Below the pieces are notes generated by a model. The model had not been told where the DNA came from. It saw only the letters and a list, made by a program, of their open reading frames with translations, and did no database searches. The position numbers and the translations under genes were made by a program. From Owenia fusiformis (taxonomy: Eukaryota; Annelida; Polychaeta; Sabellida; Oweniidae), in NCBI GenBank assembly GCA_903813345.2, contig CAIIXF020000012.1, positions 14,812,020 to 14,876,019 on the forward strand: 64,000 nt of DNA, in the 5' to 3' direction. Position 1 is the first letter of the stretch, and the number at the start of each line of letters is the position of its first letter. Of this stretch, positions 43,685 through 56,108 are shown piece by piece.

Positions 43685-45190
43685 TGCTATTGGTTATATT
43701 AAACAAGTATCCATAGACATAGACATCCAGAAGTACCACCAGCTCTCTTTTCAGTTATCTTGCCATGTTTATTTTAGAAATGTTTAATTAAACAAATCAC
43801 TATATTAATTGCCAAGATGTTGATTGCAACATAACTGATATCATAACAAACTAAATGGTACTAGATTAACAGCAATAAATCAAAACAATCCAATGTTAAT
43901 GTAACCTTACTTTTTCCAAGCTGAACACAAATAGAAATGATCATCTATAGCACTAACTCAGTAATCACCAGTAATAAAATAATACCATTTTGCAACTTTG
44001 TCACATCATTTCAGGAATTCCACTTCTAAAACCTACCGCCATCTTGACAAGAGGTGCAATCTTACTCAATGAAAAACTTAAAATTTCATCATTCTGCCTA
44101 TAAACCCATGCGATTGGGGATTCAACTACATGAATTTCAAAAAAACTAAATACTCAGAGATTTATTTCAGGTACGCTATTTTTTCAGTTTTATGTGCCAA
44201 ATTCTCCCATATTGTAATCACACAGACAATGTATGGGGTGTTTCATATGTATGCACCCCCCCCCCCCCATAAACTCATACATGTAGTATTGCCACCCTAT
44301 CATGTTATATATCATATTGTTCCTTATGAAGATTTGCATAAAATATCAAAGTTTCAGATAGGGATGCTGGCTGGACCATGGTCATGGTACACCCCCCCCC
44401 CTACTCTGTGTGTACCAAGGAAAGAACATTTTTCCTTGGTACTCAGAAAGTGGAGTAGATTTTCTTTTCAGGACAACTTTATTATCTGTTCCGATGCATG
44501 TGCTTCATAAACTGAAGTCGTTTGCATTACAACTTTTATTGTTATTTGTATAATCTTTCTTTCTGTCTATTTAAGTACTCTAATTGTGCTGAATTGATCT
44601 CTTACTTTTAAATTCTTTAATACTTGTTTCTTATGTGACTTTTTGTGGTTGGCAGGTTATTCAAGACTCTCTTTTTGCTCATTTTATGATAATTACGTGT
44701 GCAAATGAAATAAACAGTGATAAGTGCCATTTTCACGTTTTTCAAAATATCACATTCGCATGATCATATCTGGCATATTATATTGAGAAGTACTGGCATT
44801 TCGACTAATGTTCAAAATCCTCATGGGAATGAAATTACTTCATTTAAATGGTAACATTGTAACAGCCACCATATCTGTGACCAGGGTTCAGCATTTGCAG
44901 GTGACATTTCGTATCCAGGCCCGTAGCCATTTTTCTCCAAGGGGATTCACTTTTCAAAAATATCAGGGGGGTTCACATTTGACAATGTTGGCCCAAAATC
45001 ACTTGACCAAAAAATCAATCATTCACCAAGGATCTAATAGCCTACCAGTAAATCAACAAACAATTTCGGATTAAGAGTTCAAATGGTTTAAATCACCAAT
45101 CAAAAATAAATTATCTTTGATCATTATACAATGAACGTGGATAATACTTATAAAAATATACTTATCTAAATATGTTCTTTTGTAATTCAG
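43685..45190. other. Upstream region or 5' intron of TBL2
   Basis: No coding exon recognised. Poly-C runs occur at 44256-44268 and 44392-44400. A GGCCCGTAGCCATTTTTCTC...GGGGGGTTCACATTTGACAA repeat fragment at ~44920-45000 recurs, more completely, at 37085-37300. Confidence 0.45.
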
Positions 45191-45199
45191 CAAGTGACC

Positions 45200-48100
45200 A
45201 TGGCCGCAACACCAGAAGATTCAGTTCCCGTCATTGCAGTTACAGCTGCTGTAGGTGCCGTCATCCTACTCTTCGTCCTATTATGTAACATTGGGAAGAA
45301 GTCTGATAACCAAGAAGAGGAATCTGGTAAGACTTTATTTTATATCCTGGGTCAAAATCACCCAGTTACACTCCCCTCTGAGCATTACAAATGATTTTAT
45401 ACAGTTTTAGTTACAGCTCTCATTGGTTCTCAAGGTTAGGTAGTTTGAATGTTGAATGAACATGTTATTTACCGTCAGAATATAATTTCAGTATTTCATG
45501 TTACACATTCTGATTGGATATAAGTAGTTCTCTAAATTAGAGGGTGAAGATTAAGTGAAGCTCTTACAAAGGGTATTGTTTTGATACTGCCCATGAAGTA
45601 TGTCAGTGTGGTTTAGATACAATGAATAAATGGACATAATATGCTTATTTCTGTACAGGGGTATAGCCGGGATCTAAAATTAGGTGAGGCAAATAATAGA
45701 CGAGGCAAAAATGAAATGGAGGCAATATAATACTATCAATCAACTTCATTTTCACAGTTTCTATTCACTATTATTTTCTGAAAGATTTTGGTGAGGCAGT
45801 TGACGCACTTGCCTCATTTCTCAAATACATGTACATTGAATTTAAAATATTGCTTGATTGATCTTACAGATAAAAATGAAAAGGTAAAAGAATCTAAACC
45901 AACAAAGGCCCAGCCACAGAAGAAGAAGACTGTTGTCAAAACTCGACCAGAGAAACGCCAAGCCTTCACACATCCCTGGCTGTCATGCACCTTAAAGGGT
46001 CATAGTTCACCGATTCTAGGAATGGATTTTAGTGCAAATGGGAAATACCTGGCTTCCTGTTCTGAAGGTAAAAAATAATTGATTGGTAGATTAGGCCATA
46101 AGAAGTAGATTTTTTGTTTTGCATCCTGGCAAAATCCAAATCATGCAAGGATACAAGGAAAACAAACACAAACTTAAGAAAAAACACAAACTTGTTTGCT
46201 GAGAAATGTATGCAATTACTCAGATGCGAGTAGGTAGTTACCAGTTACACCACCAGGTGGCTGATTCGGGGGAAATAACATGGCAGGGTATTACAAAATC
46301 CCCTTAAACTTGAATATTCATCAGTTTTAGTGGTTCACTTTTCATATTACCCGTATGTATGTGATAGTTATATGAATTAAAATTTGTCCAGCAAAAGAAA
46401 ATATTAACTGCCCAACACAAGAAAAGATATTTCACTTTTTGTGGTTTTACAACATGGGGTCTATAGGGGATCTCCCCGACCTAGAAGTCACATTTTCAAA
46501 GAAAATGAAATTTTCAAAGTTGATAAACCCTTTTCAAAACCACATTTCTAGATGTAAATTTACATGTAGATTCCAAATATGACATCAGATTGACTGAATT
46601 GTGAATTTTTAATGGCGTAAATCAAGATTATTTCTAGTCGCATCTGGGATATTTATGGACATAAAAAGGGACGACATACCAATTTGCATTGATTACAAAC
46701 ACATATCTATACATTTTATACAATATATTTAAACATAGCTATTATTCAAGGGTAAAAAATAAGAAAATACCTATGCGGGAAGTGCATATCTCTTATTCAA
46801 GGCAAAAGGTTATATTTTCAAAATCCATTTTCTTACTTGAATATGTGATGTGTTAAAATCCATGTGCTGTTATTTACATTTTAATTTCAGATCGTACAAT
46901 TTTGATGTGGAGTGTCAAAGAATTCACGCAGAAAGAACACAAGTAAGTGAAATTCAATAAACTATAAAGTAAGGTCTTGTTATTGTTTTTTTATGTAACC
47001 ACCAGAAGTGGTGACATATTGTTATAGTAACTTTTTGTGGATGGTGTTTGGCAGTCGGTGTTTGGTATTGTGGATGGTGTTCGGCAGTCGGTGTTTGGTG
47101 ATTGGTGTTCAGCAGTCACTGTCTGTAACAAATGGCAGGTGGTGACATTATGCATGTTAATGCCTTGTTTGTTATTATTGAGAGTATTTTGTTAAACTTA
47201 TATATTTCCTATACTCAATGCATCTAATATGGAATCTTGGCTCTTGGACAGAAATACCAGTAAATAGTTACAATTTTTGCATCATATTGCTTTGCTATGA
47301 GATTTTTCCTCCTTATAGAAATATTCATTTACTTTTTTATTTTTTATTTTGCAGGTCAGTAAGATCAAATGTTGAGTTGGATCATGCTACAAAAATAAAG
47401 TTTAGTCCAGACACCAAGTAAGTAAAACTGATAATGCAGTAATTGTAATTCGGCAATATTCAGTTCCCTGAATTTTCCCTCCTTCATAACATCGGTGACT
47501 GTTTAATTTCGTGAATTTAGGGAGAAATGTATCAAAATACCATAGGATAACATAGTAAATTGGTCATAGTCAAAGATGAAAATTGGTGATCTTGTCGATA
47601 CTCTACAGGTTGTATGGAAAAAAGCAGTACATTACAAAATCTGTACTTCCAAGGCCTTTGTGATTAACCTATAGCAATGAGAACATTATATAAAGCAGTA
47701 TATTACAAAAACTGTACTTTCAGGGCCTTTGTGATTAACCTATACAATAAGAACATTATATTAAGCAGTATATTACAAAAATTGTACTTTCAGGGCCTTT
47801 TTGATTAACCTTTACAATCATGAGAACCTTATATAAAGCAGTATATTACAAAAACTGTACTTTCAGGGCTTTTGTAATTAACCTTTACAATGAAACATTA
47901 TATAAAGCAGTATCGTACAAAAACTGTACTTTCAGGGCCTTTGTGATTAACCTATACAATAAGAACATTATATTAAGCAGTATATTACAAAAATTGTACT
48001 TTCAGGGCCTTTGTGATTAACCTATACAATGAGAACATTATATAAAGCAGTATATTACAAAAACTGTACTTTCAGGGCTTCTGTGATTAACATTTACAAT

Positions 48101-51100
48101 GAGAACATTATATAAAGCAGTATATTACAAAAACTGTACTTTTAGGGCCTTTGTGATTAACCTATACAATGAGAACATTATATAAAGCAGTATATTACAA
48201 AAACTGTACTTTTAGGGCCTTTGTGATTAACCTATACAATGAGAACATTATATAAAGCAGTATATTACAAAAACTGTACTTTTAGGGCCTTTGTGATTAA
48301 CCTTTACAATGAGAACATTATATAAAGCAGTATATTACAAAAACTGTACTTTCAGGGCCTTTGTGATTAACCTATACAATGAGAACACGCTGAGAGTGAT
48401 GCGGATTGGCAAGAAACCAGATGGTTCTCTTGGGAACATAAATGGAACATTTGATTTCCCTAAGGTAAATTCATATTTGTATTAGTCATAATTAAATGGT
48501 TTTATATTTTCATAGTCTCATTTTGTATTATTTATTAAATGCAATGTTTGTATTGATATGTTTATGAAAACAAAAGAATGTTAAAAAGTGAAAGTTAATT
48601 ACTTGATGTTTTTAAAAGCAGGCAATTTTTTTAGTTGTTTTATTATTTTTTATTTTTACTACAATCTTCCCTTTTTCGGGTATATGTGTATTATATCAAA
48701 GAAATATGGTATATATCATCCTTCATTCAAAGGACTTCATTTATTTCTAAATTCAGCCCTTCATGCAAGGTCAGGTAGTTTCATATACATATCAGGTAGT
48801 ATATATACATAAACAGTACTTATGTTAGTCTAATTCTTTCAGAAATTTACAGCAGAGATCCTCAACATTGGTATAGCCAGCTCAGGAAGATTCATCATGG
48901 CTTGCACTAAGGACACATCCATGTATATTTATGATCTTAAAGGTAACACAAAGTTATTTTGTAATTGTTTATCATTCAGATGTTTTACAAATTGTAAAGA
49001 TAAGTTCAGTTGCTGTTTGTCCAAAATGTGTAAAGAAATATAAGATAAATTTCAGCAAATAAGAAAAGAAACTGTAAAACCTGTCAAGCGACACACCTCT
49101 ATTATTTGCATCTAAAAATTGAACACTTCAAAGTTTTTGGTGACATATTTATCAAACCTCTATTAGTGAAACACCTCCTATATAAGTTGCACACTTTTTT
49201 AGTGAAACCAAGGGTGTTTCACTTACTGAGATTTTACTGTTGTGAAATCCCCAACCGTAAGAGAACAAAATATAATTAATTTTTTCATTTTCCAGGGGAA
49301 GTGTTAGCTACTATTAATACTAACCAGCTGACCAACAGTTATGGTGCAGTTTCTCCATGTGGAAGATTTGTAGCCAGCTCAGGTCAGTATTATGCACATA
49401 GTTGTCAACTTCTGACAAATATTTGAAAATGTATGATTTTCTTTCTTCATGGGTGTTTAGGTTGTTTCTGGTTTGTAGTTCATACATGCCGCAATTTGTG
49501 TGTTTTTTCGTGATATCATCTACATATTTAATGTGATGAATAATACACATGTACATTTAAAACCAAAATAATAAATATTATTCTTTGAAATTTTGGTAGT
49601 ATATTCACGACATCTATCTATTTCACATATATTCCGTGTTTTTCACCCTGACCCACAAGGGCCGTGAATTTGGGGGGTGGGAAAACGGAAATTTTCATTA
49701 ATTTTGAGATCTTTATACTCAAATGAAAGGCAAATTAGAATAGATTGCAAATATTGTATATAGTGTACATATTTGGTCAATCTGCTTGATAATCAATATA
49801 TTTTTCAATAAATATGCTTTTTTCCAGGTTTCACCCCAGATGTTAAGGTCTGGGAAGTGATGTTTGACAAATCAGGAACTTTCAAAGAAGTTAAGAGAGC
49901 ATTTGAATTAAAAGGCCATAGGTCAGGTGTATATTCATTTAGCTTCTCAAGTGACTCAAATAGAATGGCCTCTGTGTCTAAGGATGGCACTTGGAAACTG
50001 TGGAATACATTCAGTAAGTATTAAGTTTACACTGGAGTAAACAGGTCATCTTGAGGGTTACAGCCTTGTGCATAAGGCTGAATAGGTGAAATAAATATAT
50101 AGTTTTGATGCTCATAAGATCTAAATAAGCTAAAGAGTAGCTTTTATTACCCTCAGAGATTCAATATGAAATTAAGGCACTTATGAAAGTATGAAATTTC
50201 AGCTGAATTGAAGAATATTGAAGGAAGTTAGAGCATATAGTGCATTACTTCTGGGACAACCCTCGTATATGATACAATTATTGCTTTTTTGATTGGGTAG
50301 CTTGAATTTGATCAACAGTCACAATTCTGAATTGGTAAAACTAGGTCTAAGCTCTAACACATAGTGTAGATGAAGCTCTCTTTTAAGAAGCACAACCGAA
50401 TTATAAGAGATTGATAGAGATCAATCTAGTACAGAATTGGAGAAGAAAACTTAAAGCACTGCCAAATTCCAACAATTTACAGAATTTCTTTGTTTTCCAG
50501 TTGAATATGCAAAGGGACAAGATGCTCAATGTATACAAACAGGAACATATGAGAATAACTCAGGGCATGCCCTCATTGCCCTCTCTCCAGATGCGAGGGC
50601 TGTTGCCATAGCAACAACATATACAATAAGCGTCTATAACGCAACCAATGCTCAGCAAGCCCAAGTCATAACTGACGTACATGCAAGTAAGTTCAAAAAG
50701 TTTCAGATTGGAATAAGTACAGTTTCGGAATATTATTCTTCAGTTATATCTTTTGCAAATCCAATTTCATACTTACGCAAGACTGTATGTACAAAAAAAT
50801 GTTTTTTCTTTCAGTCCCTATTACAGAGTTAAGTTTTGACAATAACAGTAAATACTTTGTATCCACGGGTGACAAACAAATCCACGTTTTCCACAACATC
50901 GTCGGTTACCAGGCAACCATTGAAGATCTCACAGAAAAGAAGAAGACAGCATCAACCAATGCATTAAGAGAAAGACTTGCTCAGCAGATCGAGGATGCTA
51001 AGTAAGCTTTTAAAAATCACTATTCTAGGTAGAACCTGTGTATTTGAACAATTTCTGTACTGGCCTAAATTGTTATTTGAAGATGGGTGTTCCATGCAGA

Positions 51101-51650
51101 GTGGGTTCATAACGTGTGAGTCCTGGTTCATTTGTAAAGTGTTCCATGTAGAGTGGGTTCATAACATGGGAGTCCTGGTTCATTTGTAAAGTGTTCCATG
51201 CAGAGAGGTGTTCAATCGTACCGGTTTTACTGTAATTTAGTAGAGTAGAACAGACTCTATATACATTATGTAAGCCTGTTAGAAGTCTGTTAAAAATCTT
51301 ATTCAGTAACTCTATTTAGGGTCTATTTATCAGAGTGTGAACTCTTTGAAACCTAAATTAGTTGTGTTAAAATACTTTGAGTACACATGCACAGCCAGGG
51401 TGAGTCCCCTGGCCAAGAATTCTTTCAAAATCATGCAGTTTCTCACCACTCTGAGCACTTTATAAGTGATTTTGGCCATTTTGGGGCCAAAGTTACCAAA
51501 TGTGAACCCCCTTTGAATTTCTAAAAAGTGAACCCCCCACAATATCAATAGGCCTAAAATAGAAGCATGTATGTTTTAAACAAAACTTTGAGTTGTAAAT
51601 TATTTATTTATTTTTTCAGATCCTCACTTAAAGCAATACTGGGTGATTAA
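45200..51650 (+). CDS. TBL2: Transducin beta-like protein 2 (TBL2), ER-anchored WD40 protein
   Basis: Exons 45200-45326, 45870-46067, 46891-46942, 47355-47417, 48356-48464, 48843-48942, 49296-49382, 49828-50013, 50501-50686, 50815-51001 and 51620-51650, all GT-AG and in phase, make 441 residues, close to the vertebrate length. The ATG (GACCATGG) lies nine bases after a TTTTGTAATTCAG acceptor, so a non-coding exon lies upstream. Residues ~11-31 form a membrane anchor (VIAVTAAVGAVILLFVLL), followed by a Lys/Glu-rich stretch and WD40 blades from ~83 (GHSSPILGMDFSANGKYLAS; VSPCGRFVASSGFTPDVKVW; SKDGTWKLWN; TGDKQIHVFHN). In mammals TBL2 sits in the ER membrane and associates with PERK in the stress response. 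Exon 48356-48464 is preceded by an array of decoy copies of its own start. The call is secure. Confidence 0.95.
46092..46770 (+). mobile_element. Left part of the GGCCATAAGAAATAG element, interrupted by a nested insertion
   Basis: 46092-46210 and 46649-46770 match 26308-26434 and 26435-26550 of the complete element. The material between (46211-46648) is absent there. It lies in TBL2 intron 2. Confidence 0.85.
46211..46648. mobile_element. Nested ~435-bp MITE with CAGATGCGA ends
   Basis: The left end has CTCAGATGCGAGTAGG and the right end, reversed, CCCAGATGCGACTAG. The interrupted host repeat at 46092-46770 gives its exact limits by comparison with the empty site at 26434/26435. No coding frame. 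Confidence 0.75.
46995..47172 (-). repeat. Dispersed hairpin-ended repeat, copy 9 (reverse orientation)
   Basis: Reading on the plus strand it begins with CACCAGAAGTGGTGACATAT and ends CATGTTAATGCCTTGTTT. The middle is GTCGGTGTTTGGT repeats. In TBL2 intron 3. Confidence 0.85.
47614..48385 (+). repeat. ~71-bp tandem array copying the TBL2 exon-5 acceptor and start
   Basis: Ten units precede the true exon, with copied acceptors at about 47652, 47721, 47791, 47866, 47934, 48005, 48076, 48147, 48218 and 48289. Each has TACTTTCAG (or TTTAG) then GGGCCTTTGTGATTAACCTA, the same start as the real exon at 48356. In each decoy the frame AFVINLYNEN soon meets TAA (in ATTATATAA). Only the last copy runs into ACGCTGAGAGTG, the true exon body. 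Confidence 0.95.
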
Positions 51651-51802
51651 AAACAGAGGAGGTTACATATACCAAGTGTTCTTAGTGGTACTGTATTGGA
51701 GGAGGACATATCCCAGGATGCCATTCGTTTTAACATTCTATGAACAATTCCTAGTGTTTTTTATTTATATAAATTGACATTGAAGTCTGGAATATATTTT
51801 CA

Positions 51803-51808
51803 AATAAA
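51803..51808 (+). terminator. Candidate TBL2 polyadenylation signal
   Basis: AATAAA about 150 bases after the stop codon. A second AATAAA is at 52188-52193, so a longer 3'-UTR including the 42-bp repeat is possible. Confidence 0.45.
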
Positions 51809-51834
51809 CATGGTCTATTAAGTAATTGGCCGAT

Positions 51835-52080
51835 GTAGAATAGGTCCAATTATTTGGAACTATGTAAAATAGGTTGAATGATTGGGGCTCTGCATCAGAC
51901 TATGTTAAAAATAGGTTCATTTATTGGGGCTCTGCATCAGACTATGTAAAAAATAGGTTCGGTTATTGGGGCTGTGCATAGGACTATGTAAAATAGGTTC
52001 AATTAATGGGGCTCTGCATAGACCTATGTAAAATAGGTTCGATTATTGGGGCCCTGCATCAGACTATATTTCCTTTAGAA
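51835..52080. repeat. ~42-bp tandem repeat downstream of TBL2
   Basis: About five units of ATTGGGGCTCTGCATCAGAC plus TATGTAAAATAGGTTC-like sequence. Confidence 0.85.
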
Positions 52081-53859
52081 TTTGTTCAATTGAAATTCTT
52101 CAATATTCGGGGGTTACATTATTAGCAGGCTCCAGGTGATTTTCTCTGGTTGCTTTTACCAAATTTGCCTTCTGTTTTAAGCTTTGCAATAAAGACCTTT
52201 CCCACCTTTTGTTACATCAAATATATTGCCTAGATTGGTGATGTCATTGGTTGTACTTTCCCAAAATAGCAATAAGTTTATCCTATTTTTGATTGGACAA
52301 ATTGTAACCTACAACCGATGACATCATCAATCTAGATAATATATCATAGCTTCTTTGATTGACCAATAGGTGGCAGGGTTTATTGGAAAGGTCTATTTTT
52401 TCCATGTTAAAATTATAAATTCCAATAATTCTGCGTGCATTCGTTTGACCTGTTGTCAGAAATGTTGATGAAACCCCTGACAATATACATTTCCAAATGT
52501 ATACCAAGCTATATTTATTCAATGTTAAATCCTGAAATCATCTTGTCATAAACATACAGGAAAATGTATCTGAAGTGAACATTGTTTTGGACCACCTTGT
52601 ATAATTTTCAAGTATAAACCCATAAGGCCTTCAGTATGAATACCATTGGGATCAACTAGTAAAGTGCTTGGCAAACAATTGCAGGGTCTGTCAATTCTGA
52701 GAGGGAATGAATTTTTACATCAGATCTTAGTTCAGTGTTAATTCTGAGTTTTAAATAAATAACAACATGTTCTGATAGTAGAGTAAAAATTAGCCTCTCA
52801 TTTGAAGTAGCTGTTCATTTGAGCTCAAAAAAAGTAAAACTTGAATTAATTTCTCCCTCCATTGAGTTTGTTTACCATGTGTAACATCCATGCACTCTGG
52901 GAACTTCAGGAGCATGTTCTAGCCCATTAACAATAGACCTTTCCAATAAATCTTGATGCCTATTTGTGAACTAAGGAAACTAGGGTATATTGGCTAGATT
53001 TATGATGTCATACCTTACAGGCAGCAATGTTTGTAAACAAAGTTGAAAGAAGATTTGAAAATTAACAATATTTTAATCCTATTTCTGCACTGAAATTGTA
53101 GGAATGACATCATAACCAATAGATGGCATGATTTACTGGATTGGTCTATTGAATCAGTGGGACATAAAAAATATAAAATGGGACTCTGTGTTCACAATTC
53201 AGAAGTTTACTTTAGATAGGTGTTCACCAATATGGGATTATTTTACGACCCAGCTCCCAAGACTTAAGCTTTATCATCTATATTTTAACCAGATATCACC
53301 CATTATTCAATTCAATTATTCATTTTCTCAAATGTGTCATTTCTGTGTGGGACAAAAGAATTATAAACACATTGAAATTTTTAAAATGAAATAAATTAAA
53401 TACTATTTTTGTTGTATTAAAATACAAAAATACAAATAACTGTTTGTTTGGTTCATTTGTGAAATTCCCAGTGATTTTTCACTCATCTGAGTTTTTCACT
53501 TTGGTGATTAAGTATGGTGTCTAATTAACAGCTGTTGTGAAATAACGAAAGTTAGTTCCATTAGGGGGTGGGATTACAGGGGCGTATCTGGGAACCAACA
53601 AGGGGGGGGGCCAAATTTGAGGTCAGAGAAAAAAAATATCGCACTTGCGCAGAAAAATTTTTGGGCCCCTAAAACCCAAAAGGTCGCCCTTTTGAAATTT
53701 TGTTAGATGAGGGTTAAACCATGGCAACATTAACTTTAACTTCCACGATTGTTGATAATTGGATACTATCCTTTAACAGAACACAAGAGACTAAAATGCA
53801 GCTGTCATCTAAAAAGCCCCAACTAAACTGAACAATAATCAACAAATTACGTTTTCAAT
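52081..53859. other. Intergenic region between convergent TBL2 and rabaptin
   Basis: Contains two related segments with opposite order (ACCTTTCCCACCTTTTGTTA near 52195 and GACCTTTCCAATAAATCTTG near 52935), parts of a decayed repeat. A CAAGGGGGGGGGCC repeat fragment lies near 53590. No exon recognised. Confidence 0.4.
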
Positions 53860-54172
53860 AAATCCTATTATCGTATGATCTGTAAAATGAAGCTCTCTGA
53901 TTGGTCAGTTCTTGTGCTGTACCGATCTGTATTGCTACTGAGATTGTTCCCGTTGATCATCTCCGTCGCAATACAGAAAATATTGGGACAATCTCAGTAG
54001 CAATACAGAGGATCACACGATAAAAACGTTATTGAATGATTTGAAGTGCAATACAGGATATATTCTGTCTCGATATTCTGTATTGGCACTCAACTTCGTC
54101 TTGTTCCAATACGGAATTTCTTGACCAGAATATATCCTGTATTGCACTTCAGATCATTTAATAACTTATAAT
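53860..54172. mobile_element. Foldback element, CAATACAG family, copy B (inverted relative to copy A)
   Basis: Reverse-oriented counterpart of 42690-43015, sharing GATTGGTCAGTTCTTGTGCT, CAATCTCAGTAGCAATACAG and AAGTGCAATACAGGATATAT. Confidence 0.85.
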
Positions 54173-54455
54173 CCTGATCTGTTTAGGGAAATTAAAGAGA
54201 CCAAGATTATATTGACTAGAATTAATGACGTCATACTTTGGAAGCAGAAATTATTGCTGACATCAAACTTAGAATGGCTCGCTGTTACAAAAGTTTTAAC
54301 CATTTTAAGCTCCTAACCACATTGAAAAGAGTGATACAACTAGCTGCTATAACAATATATCCGCAATTTCTCAAGATGACATAACAAGATAAGACAAGAT
54401 TGTGACTCGTACCCAATCATGACAAAACAACAAATCATTTTTTATAAATTGTATT

Positions 54456-54461
54456 TTTATT
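54456..54461 (-). terminator. Possible distal polyadenylation signal for rabaptin
   Basis: TTTATT on the plus strand (AATAAA on minus) is the clearest I saw downstream of the stop at 57074, but it is 2.6 kb away and would put the minisatellite in the 3'-UTR. Confidence 0.2.
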
Positions 54462-55244
54462 GCACAAGGTTAATTTATTTCAAAGTCCATAAATGTGCAA
54501 TGTACATTGTAACTGTACAGACAACAGTAGCATTTGTGGAGAAAGCATGTTACATATAATACCAAGATTTCTTTAGTCTCTTTGGAAAAGACCACAATGG
54601 TCGTGCTTTCAAATGAAAAATATGGTGGAAAAGAGTGAAATCAGCAAGGAATAAAGTAAACAGGCATGAAGTCAGTTATTTAAATTGTATAGAAATGCAA
54701 TAAAATCCGGACGTTCATTCAAATTTTAGAGAAAATGAGTGGAATCAACATGATCATATTTAGATCATTCTAAACCTCCCATTCGTTTGTCATATTATAG
54801 CAATTACATGACATGTATGAAATGTGTGTCATATTTAATGATATTTTAGGAAACTCAACACAATTTTGAAAAGGTTTGAACAAGTATAAAAAAAACAACG
54901 AGGTTTGTGTGCAATTGGCCATGCAGTTACTCAAAATAGATCTCTATTTTTGGCATTGCCACTCATTATCTGGTAGATCCAGCCATATATAATTTAACAT
55001 ACATGTACAAATACAAGCAGACGTTATGGTACTTAGCAATTTAGCTGTGTCTAATACTGAACATTGCACCACCGACAGTCCTTGCCTTTTCTTTAAACAT
55101 TTAAAACTTCAGTGCAGTAATACCTCATATAACCTGTATGACATGTGCAAATTGAGGGACTTCATGTTGCAAGTTCTAATTTTTTAAAAACTTGCTGTAT
55201 ATTAAGACATGGGTTACTGCAGCGACTTGGCCACTTAGGTTATG

Positions 55245-55381
55245 CCTTGGTCACATTTACTCTGATTTTCACTATGGCGCCTGGCCGATTGAGTATTTTG
55301 TTCAAAATTGAATACAATATTGAACAGAACACTCAATCGGCCAGGCGCCGGCCGATGGATCGGAGCATATGTGACCAAGGT
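55245..55381. mobile_element. 137-bp perfect-ended foldback (MITE-like)
   Basis: Ends CCTTGGTCACAT are inverted, and the inner arms GGCGCCTGGCCGATTGAGT and ACTCAATCGGCCAGGCGCC are exact reverse complements around a short AT-rich loop. Confidence 0.85.
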
Positions 55382-55432
55382 ATTAGGTAGGTTAGAGTGA
55401 GATAACTTATCAGTCAAGAATAGGCTGTTATT

Positions 55433-56108
55433 CAAGTACAATAGAATGTAATTCAAGTACAATAGGATGTAATTCAAGTACAATAAGATGTAATTCAAGG
55501 ACAATAGGATGTAATTCAAAGACTATATGATGCAATTCAAATACAATAGGATGTAATCCAAGTATAATAGAATGTGGTTCAAGGACAATAGGATATAATT
55601 CAACTACAATCAGATGTAATTCAACGGCAGCAGGACTGTAGGATGTAATTCAAAGACAATATGATGTAATTCAAATACAATAGGATGTTATTCAAGTACA
55701 ATCAGATGTAATTCAACAACAGCAGGGTGTAATTCAAGGACAATATGATGTAAATCAAATACAATAGGATGTAATTCAAGTACAATAAGATGTAATTCAA
55801 TGACAATAGGATGTAATTCAAGTATAATAGGATGTAATTCAAATACAATAGGATGTAATCCAAGTATAATCGAATGTAGTTCAAGGACAATAGGATGTAA
55901 TCCAAGTATAATAGAATGTAGTTCAAGGACAATAGGATGTAATTCAAGGACAATAATATGTAATTCAACGACAATATGATGTAATTCAAATACAATATGA
56001 TGCAATTCAAATACGATGGGATGTAATCCAAGTATAATAGAATGTACTTCAAGGGCAATAGGATGTAATTCAAGGACAATAAGATGTAATTCAAGTACAA
56101 TATGAATA
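55433..56108. repeat. ~21-bp minisatellite, over 30 copies
   Basis: The unit is ACAATAGGATGTAATTCAAG with variants. Minus-strand frames of 153 and 183 residues (LHPIVLE or LNYILLY repeats) arise from the period and are not supported as genes. Confidence 0.93.

Noticed and set aside
44130-44510. 126-residue plus-strand frame upstream of TBL2
   Set aside because: Runs through poly-C tracts with many Cys/Pro/His by composition; no splice link to TBL2 and no domain.
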